In this document: one piece after another, positions 62,101 to 64,000 of the stretch
Layout: every line of letters begins with the position of its first letter
How positions within the stretch are numbered: the first letter of the stretch is position 1
Assembly (NCBI GenBank): GCA_015680905.1
Contig: CM027380.1
Location: 52,593,001 to 52,657,000, forward strand
Reading direction: 5' to 3'
Source: Coptis chinensis
Lineage: Eukaryota; Streptophyta; Magnoliopsida; Ranunculales; Ranunculaceae
Length of the DNA stretch: 64,000 bases
Notes under the pieces: model-generated
Database searches by the model: none
What the model saw: the letters and a program-made list of their open reading frames with translations, nothing else
What the model was told of the DNA's origin: nothing
Made by a program: the position numbers and the translations under genes

Positions 62101-62395
62101 CAAAAGTTTTAATTGCATAACTCTAGATTACACATCTTTCCTAAAAATTGAAAACACGATGGTCCGTCCTTTCATCGCGGTCACCAGAAACATTATGGGG
62201 CAATCTCTTTGCTTAATCCAAAAGATAACAATTGAATTTCAAGTCAATGGACAACGCGCTAAAACATTACTACACTTAATTACGCCACCAGATGTTGGAA
62301 CGGACTCTTCTTCGAATCCAAAAGATACGACTAGATGTTTTTGCGTTACGTACTAAGTAATCTTGTGTCTATAGAGAGTACGCCATTTTGTAGCT

Positions 62396-64000
62396 TAACT
62401 TCTTCTATTATACTTAGTTTGTTTATATTAGGATTTTATTCCCGTCTTTCTTTTGTCTTTGCATCCGTTTGATTTAATTATTGGTTTCATGCATTCTTAT
62501 CGATATTTGATTATTTTATGTTGCATCTTTATATGTTGTGCATGTCCACGAGCATGCATGAGTTGTGTTAAATGTAACTGCGCTTGTAAGATTTTTTGTT
62601 TTTGTCATCGATTTGTTATATGTTGTATGGCCGGATGATGCATCGTATATATTATGCCATGTGTATATATTATCTTATGTAGTATACAATGTTTTTACAA
62701 AACTATCCATGTCTTATGTCTTCCATTACATTGTTCTGACAAATATCTTATATCGAGGGCTGAGAAAGGAAAAATCTAGAGGGAAAGACAAAGCAAATGA
62801 GCAAAGAGGAAGAGCAAAAAGAGGTAGTGAGGAACAAAAAGAAATGTAACTCCATTCCGGTGGAATGTCATCTTTAGTAAAGCTTATGGGTGAACACTCT
62901 TTTAAAAGTGCAATCAAAAGAGTGTCACTTGGAAGACATGAAGAAAACCTTCCCCTTGTTCAAATGTTGCTATGATTTGGCTGTCAGAAGATGGTTTCAA
63001 GTCTAGTCAAGTCATCAAGACTATCATTGAAGCATTCAAAGGGGAGGAGGGGGGTGTTTCATAATACGGAGTTAGTGTGCAACTAACTCCAAAGGATGAT
63101 GAGCGACTTTTGGGCTTCCAAAGTAGGGCGAGAATGTTGTTGAAGTAGTAAGTAAACCGCAACAAAGTTGTTGAGTGAGGATGCACTTGATTTTAAAGTG
63201 AAATACTTCAATGCTAGCATCATCTTATACGAAATTAGAGTGCACTAGAAGGAGTTGTGAAGAAAGAAGATAAGGAGTCAATATCCGACTTTGGCAAGTT
63301 GATGGTGTTGTTTATGCTCAACTCCGTTATCCAATTTCGACAAAATTAGGAAAAACATTATTTGTCCCGACTCTTGATTTCGAGGTGTGGCACTCCACTC
63401 CCAAAACCCATAAACAGTTTAACAATATGCGGATAATTAAAACCAATAAAATTTTTTAGCTTAAACAACAGTCATCTTCATTACCAAAAACAATTTACAA
63501 ATGAAAATGCAAATAACCTTATCTCGGTGAAAATCTATATCACCTCGAGGAAAACAAAACTTATCTGAGGATGCAATGCTAATGAAACCCTGCAAACAAC
63601 CAATCTTCTTCATCACTAAACACAGCCAAGACTTATCAACTATGTTCATTTAATGAGCACACCCGATAAGCAAACATGCAAATCGGGTCAGCATTATAAA
63701 CAATGCTGGTGTGAGTAGCCCTAAAGTACAACATATAATTATACATATATATACACAATCCATAATGGCGAGTTAGTTCCTCCACCGGTATTTTAACTTT
63801 CAACGACTAACATAACAACCTTTAGTACAATAATTAAGGCAGGTAGTTCCTCCACTGAGGCGCCTTAACTTCCAACAACTAATACGACATTCTTAACTAC
63901 AATAAGTAAGGCAGATAGTTCCTTCACTGAGGCGCCTTAACTTCCCACTAACCACACAACAAACTATACATCTAATAAATAAGGCAGGTAGTTCCTCCAT
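62396..64000. repeat. Large direct repeat, copy 2 (pairs with 40838-42478)
   Basis: It contains the leader, the Lys/Glu-rich first block of the plant-mobile-domain-like pseudogene (about 62755-63330), the solo-LTR insertion from about 63331, and the LTR's 70-bp repeat array to the window end. It runs off the window. Confidence 0.9.
62755..63330 (+). pseudogene. Second copy of the plant-mobile-domain-like pseudogene, 5' part
   Basis: Corresponds to 41203-41782. A Lys/Glu-rich start is followed by a MGEHSFKSAIK region and the VSVQLTPKD region, ending at the same solo-LTR insertion point. Because both copies share the insertion, the duplication came after it. It has frame breaks, many at CAG/CTG positions that differ from copy 1. 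Confidence 0.55.

Larger units (their letters stand above)
53694..62395 (+). mobile_element. Third Athila-like Ty3/gypsy element, 3' end missing
   Basis: The LTR at 53694-55548 begins TGATAAGCACCC and ends TTCTATCA. A tRNA-Asp-like primer site TGGCGCCGCTGC follows at 55551, then a leader to 56913. Fossil gag is about 56914-58600 and protease about 58800-59110. RT-RNase H is about 59400-61000, with YMEVFMDDFF near 60190. Integrase is about 61060-62100, with [19 protein letters not shown] near 61440 and a HPQTSGQ stretch near 61720. There is no post-pol region and no 3' LTR. The sequence switches at 62395 to a copy of 40838 onward. It is a different subfamily from the two elements at the left, though the LTR starts are related. 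It has many breaks throughout. Confidence 0.8.

Overview
This window is nuclear DNA of a flowering plant, probably a eudicot. It is AT-rich and built almost entirely of nested transposable elements. The evidence for a plant is the Athila-type Ty3/gypsy elements, an L1-type plant LINE, two CACTA transposons with perfect 3-bp target duplications, and host-gene pieces that are typically plant (plant-mobile-domain-like, Tubby-like and GRF zinc-finger genes). I see no rRNA gene, CRISPR array or intact single-copy gene.

Layout. Positions 1-24113 hold one Athila-like element. Its 5' LTR enters from the left edge, its 3' LTR is 22917-24113, and its coding part is only gag plus protease. A second, younger and complete-looking Athila-like element (2043-16729) sits inside its leader and has gag, protease, RT-RNase H, integrase and a post-pol ORF region. 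Positions 24114-29140 are a patchwork: a decayed GRF zinc-finger gene (24661-25410), a tRNA-headed SINE-like element, a 33-bp tandem repeat, an RNase H scrap, a foldback MITE and unrecognised remnants. Positions 29140 to about 40760 are a minus-strand L1-type LINE. It is split by CACTA element A (33362-38740) between its ORF1 and ORF2, and by a small MITE (39118-39461) in ORF1.

Positions 40838-47260 hold a plus-strand plant-mobile-domain-like pseudogene, cut by a 3.6-kb solo LTR (41783-45379, target duplication TCCGT). CACTA element B (47309-53215) follows just downstream. A third Athila-like element begins at 53694 and stops without a 3' LTR at 62395. From 62396 to the window end the sequence repeats 40838-42478, including the same solo-LTR insertion. 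The simplest reading is a tandem duplication of a unit of about 21.6 kb, or an assembly artefact that mimics one.

The most interesting content is in the two CACTA elements, which have captured host-gene pieces. A carries exons resembling the start of a DCAF4/WDR21-like gene plus two exons of an unidentified gene. B carries about two thirds of a chaperonin CCT4 coding sequence, a Tubby-like gene fragment that keeps an intron, and a further unidentified exon. The solo LTR carries an unusually dense array of GTCAA (W-box) cores beside a cluster of GGCCCA motifs. Differences between duplicated copies fall largely at CAG/CTG/CCG sites. This could mean consensus error at CHG-methylated cytosines, so breaks in reading frames in this window should be read with caution.
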